This document shows, piece by piece, positions 6,698 to 7,848 of a stretch of 7,848 bases of DNA. The position numbers and the translations under genes are program-made. The notes beneath the pieces are model-generated. The model made no database searches. It had not been told where the DNA came from and worked only from the letters and a program-made list of their open reading frames with translations. Positions within the stretch are counted from its first letter, which is position 1. Each line of letters opens with the position of its first letter. The DNA comes from Akkermansiaceae bacterium (GTDB lineage Bacteria > Verrucomicrobiota > Verrucomicrobiia > Verrucomicrobiales > Akkermansiaceae): assembly GCA_018676385.1 (NCBI GenBank), contig JABHEX010000302.1:1-7848 (forward strand). Direction: 5' to 3'.

Positions 6698-7504
6698 ATG
6701 ACAAATCTGTCTACAATCATCATTCTTCTCGTTTGCTTAGGTTTAGGTTATGTGGTGGAACCCATGTTTGTTTCTGGAGTTAAACAAAAACCGGCCAAAC
6801 AAAAGGTCGAAACTCGAAAAGAAGTTAGAGCAAACACCTCGAAGCCTGATGATTCAATAACAGCACCAACTTCAAAAATACAAGTTGATCTGAGTAAAAT
6901 CACCAAGGAAGATTACCCTGAAAAAGTGGCACTTAAAGTACCCTTCACTATTTCTGATTCCGAGAGTGGCGTGACAGTGCAATTGAAGGCCGGAAGCATG
7001 GTTAAGCCCCTCAGCCTGGCAGGCACAGATCTCATCATCCAACCTGCATTGATGCCTATTAAGAGCCGAATCAATGTTGACAAGACTAATTTTAAGGAGC
7101 TTGCAGTGCCAAAAATGTTAGAGCGTATGCAGAAAACAACGGCAGGGAACGATTCACAGCCCGCTCCGCCCACACCGCCAGAGCCAGTTCTGTCTGAACC
7201 AGAACCTATTCCTACACCTACGCCAGAGCCAGCACCACCGACTAAAATTGATGAGGCCACTATTGTAGCCATCTTAAAGAAGGATGTGGAGGCGGGTAAG
7301 GTCACTGAGTTTAAGGCAAACCAAGTAACTGTATGGAAAGCTGGCGAGGACACAGAGTTCGATGGGAAAACATATCAGACTGGGCTCGTCACCTTCAAAG
7401 CAGAAACAATTCTCGGAGTGCAGGAGCATGAGGCAATTGCGCTGATTGAAAGTAACAAGGTTTACAAGTGGATGTGGGCGAAGACCAAATTAGAAATGCG
7501 CTAA
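6698..7504 (+). CDS. Uncharacterised membrane-anchored protein with two small domains and a proline-rich linker
   Basis: I do not recognise this 268-residue protein. Residues 5-20 (STIIILLVCLGLGYVV) form one membrane anchor or uncleaved signal segment. A charged stretch (28-60) follows. Residues about 62-145 form a small beta-rich domain, 'YPEKVALKVPFTI' then 'GVTVQLKAGSMVKPLSLAG', whose 'V.LKAGS.V' rhythm recalls SH3-like beta-barrels. Residues 154-182 are a Pro/Glu/Thr-rich linker (EPEPIPTPTPEPAPP). Residues about 184-266 form a second domain of helix then strands, 'ATIVAILKKDVEAGKVTEF' to 'NKVYKWMWAKTKLEM'. No catalytic motif, cysteine pair or metal site is visible. The topology suggests both domains lie outside the cytoplasmic membrane. 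It follows ftsZ by 167 bp on the same strand, but a functional link is not shown. The ATG at 6698 is the first in frame, gives the membrane segment at the right place, and lacks a Shine-Dalgarno sequence. Confidence 0.85.
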   Translation: MTNLSTIIILLVCLGLGYVVEPMFVSGVKQKPAKQKVETRKEVRANTSKPDDSITAPTSKIQVDLSKITKEDYPEKVALKVPFTISDSESGVTVQLKAGSMVKPLSLAGTDLIIQPALMPIKSRINVDKTNFKELAVPKMLERMQKTTAGNDSQPAPPTPPEPVLSEPEPIPTPTPEPAPPTKIDEATIVAILKKDVEAGKVTEFKANQVTVWKAGEDTEFDGKTYQTGLVTFKAETILGVQEHEAIALIESNKVYKWMWAKTKLEMR

Positions 7505-7560
7505 TTACCAGTATTTATAAAAAATTATTTGTTAGGTTTGGTTTTTGATCTCGTTTGCAA

Positions 7561-7610
7561 TGCCACTAAGACATTGTGTTTTGTCTAAATTGATGTCACA
7601 TGGTATGGCA
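7561..7610. repeat. Nested short inverted repeats downstream of the 268-residue gene
   Basis: TGCCA (7561-7565) pairs with TGGCA (7606-7610), and inside it AGACA (7569-7573) pairs with TGTCT (7582-7586) across an 8-nt loop. The stems are only 5 bp and there is no T-tract, so this could be a weak 3'-end structure or chance. Confidence 0.2.
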
Positions 7611-7631
7611 CTACTAAAAGTTGCCGCTACT

Positions 7632-7759
7632 ACTATTCAAAATTTTTCCTAACAATTTCATCAGAAGGATAAATATTTACTGTTGAGTGAATGTTTTTTC
7701 ACATGGAATAAAATATCAACAGTGCCTCATGAATTGAACAATCAATAACTATTCAAAAT
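7632..7759 (+). repeat. 12-bp direct repeat ACTATTCAAAAT
   Basis: The sequence ACTATTCAAAAT occurs at 7632-7643 and again at 7748-7759, 116 bp apart start to start. The second copy ends 1 bp before the ATG at 7761. In such AT-rich DNA this can arise by chance, but the two copies flank the hairpin region and could be paired protein-binding sites. Confidence 0.3.
7679..7723. repeat. Branched inverted repeat upstream of the glycosylasparaginase-like gene
   Basis: ACTGTTGA (7679-7686) is the exact reverse complement of TCAACAGT (7716-7723). Directly against the left arm lies a second hairpin, GTGAA (7687-7691) with TTCAC (7698-7702) around a 6-nt TGTTTT loop. The two stems could stack, leaving a 13-nt single-stranded stretch on the right. 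It ends 37 bp before the start codon at 7761, where an RNA leader structure or operator could act. It lacks a trailing T-tract. Confidence 0.4.
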
Positions 7760-7760
7760 A

Positions 7761-7848
7761 ATGACCAAAAACCTTATAATGATGTTTTGCGCTTTGCTGA
7801 TGACTCCATCTCTCATGGCTAACGAGCCAATGGTAATAACTACATGGA
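7761..7848 (+). CDS. Start of a probable exported N4-(beta-N-acetylglucosaminyl)-L-asparaginase (3' end outside the window)
   Basis: Only 29 codons are present. Residues 1-20 form a signal peptide: MTKN, a hydrophobic core IMMFCALLM, then a likely cleavage at LMA-N. The first mature residues, NEPMVITTW, resemble the N-terminus of bacterial glycosylasparaginases (Flavobacterium mature enzyme, 'NKPIVLSTWNFG', from memory). That family is a self-cleaving N-terminal nucleophile hydrolase that splits the GlcNAc-Asn bond of glycoprotein remnants, and bacterial members are typically exported. The catalytic threonine and the rest of the enzyme lie beyond the window, so the assignment rests on about nine residues. 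The reading frame and signal peptide themselves are well supported. The gene has its own 256-bp upstream spacer, and no Shine-Dalgarno sequence precedes the ATG. Confidence 0.6.
   Translation, partial: MTKNLIMMFCALLMTPSLMANEPMVITTW

Larger units (their letters stand above)
7505..7760. other. AT-rich intergenic region upstream of the glycosylasparaginase-like gene
   Basis: This 256-bp spacer is the longest in the window and clearly more AT-rich than the genes. I find no convincing ORF in it. It holds several inverted repeats and a 12-bp direct repeat, listed separately. An AGAAGGA (7662-7668) resembles a Shine-Dalgarno sequence but is followed only by a 21-codon frame from a TTG at 7683 that ends in TAA, which I do not believe is a gene. 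No hairpin with a T-tract marks a terminator for the preceding gene. Confidence 0.5.

Noticed and set aside
6913..7353. 146-codon open frame on the - strand
   Set aside because: It is antisense to the 268-residue gene. Its Gly/Ser/Val-rich low-complexity product is what the complement of the proline-rich linker gives, and it has no recognisable domain.
7683..7748. Small frame starting at TTG 7683 with an upstream AGAAGGA
   Set aside because: It has only 21 codons, the Shine-Dalgarno-like spacing is too long, and the product has no features. It overlaps the inverted repeat.
7775..7780. Perfect TATAAT
   Set aside because: It lies inside the signal-peptide codons of the last gene and has no partner -35 box at normal spacing.
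1..7848. CRISPR array, transposon ends, tRNA or prophage signature
   Set aside because: I found no regularly spaced repeats, long terminal inverted repeats, cloverleaf structure or mobile-element proteins on either strand.

Overview
The window is a stretch of bacterial chromosome with moderate GC content. It holds five complete genes on the + strand, a truncated gene on the - strand at the left edge and the first codons of another + strand gene at the right edge. Two things suggest a member of the Verrucomicrobiota, perhaps a marine or Rubritalea-like lineage. First, the exported HEAT-plus-TPR protein and the short RelE-like protein look like families I associate with that phylum. Second, FtsZ is present but divergent and is not next to ftsA or ftsQ. 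This assignment is an inference from protein character, not a database result.

Layout: (1) 1-258, - strand, the N-terminal 86 residues of a RelE/ParE-fold protein, divergent from the next gene. (2) 376-1374, a predicted lipoprotein alpha/beta hydrolase of the monoacylglycerol lipase type with a complete Ser-Asp-His triad. (3) 1465-4137, an 890-residue exported solenoid protein with a HEAT-like N-terminus and TPRs at the C-terminus. (4) 4193-4849, a small membrane protein that resembles the YugP zinc-metallopeptidase family but lacks the HExxH zinc site. (5) 4965-6530, ftsZ, with an intact GTP-binding site, an altered T7 catalytic loop, a long acidic linker and a standard C-terminal peptide. 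(6) 6698-7504, an unrecognised membrane-anchored protein with a proline-rich linker between two small domains. (7) 7761 to the end, the signal peptide and first mature residues of a probable N4-(beta-N-acetylglucosaminyl)-L-asparaginase.

The + strand genes are separated by 55-256 bp, and no strong intrinsic terminator is visible. The TPR gene and the YugP-like gene (55 bp gap) could share a transcript; the others probably have their own promoters. None of the starts has a recognisable Shine-Dalgarno sequence. ftsZ is the only gene with a firm cellular role. The other products are mostly predicted to be exported or membrane-bound, so the region reads as envelope and housekeeping genes rather than a mobile or defence island. 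I see no tRNA, rRNA, CRISPR array, transposase or phage gene. The points most worth checking are the zinc-site loss in the YugP-like protein beside ftsZ and the T7-loop substitution in FtsZ.
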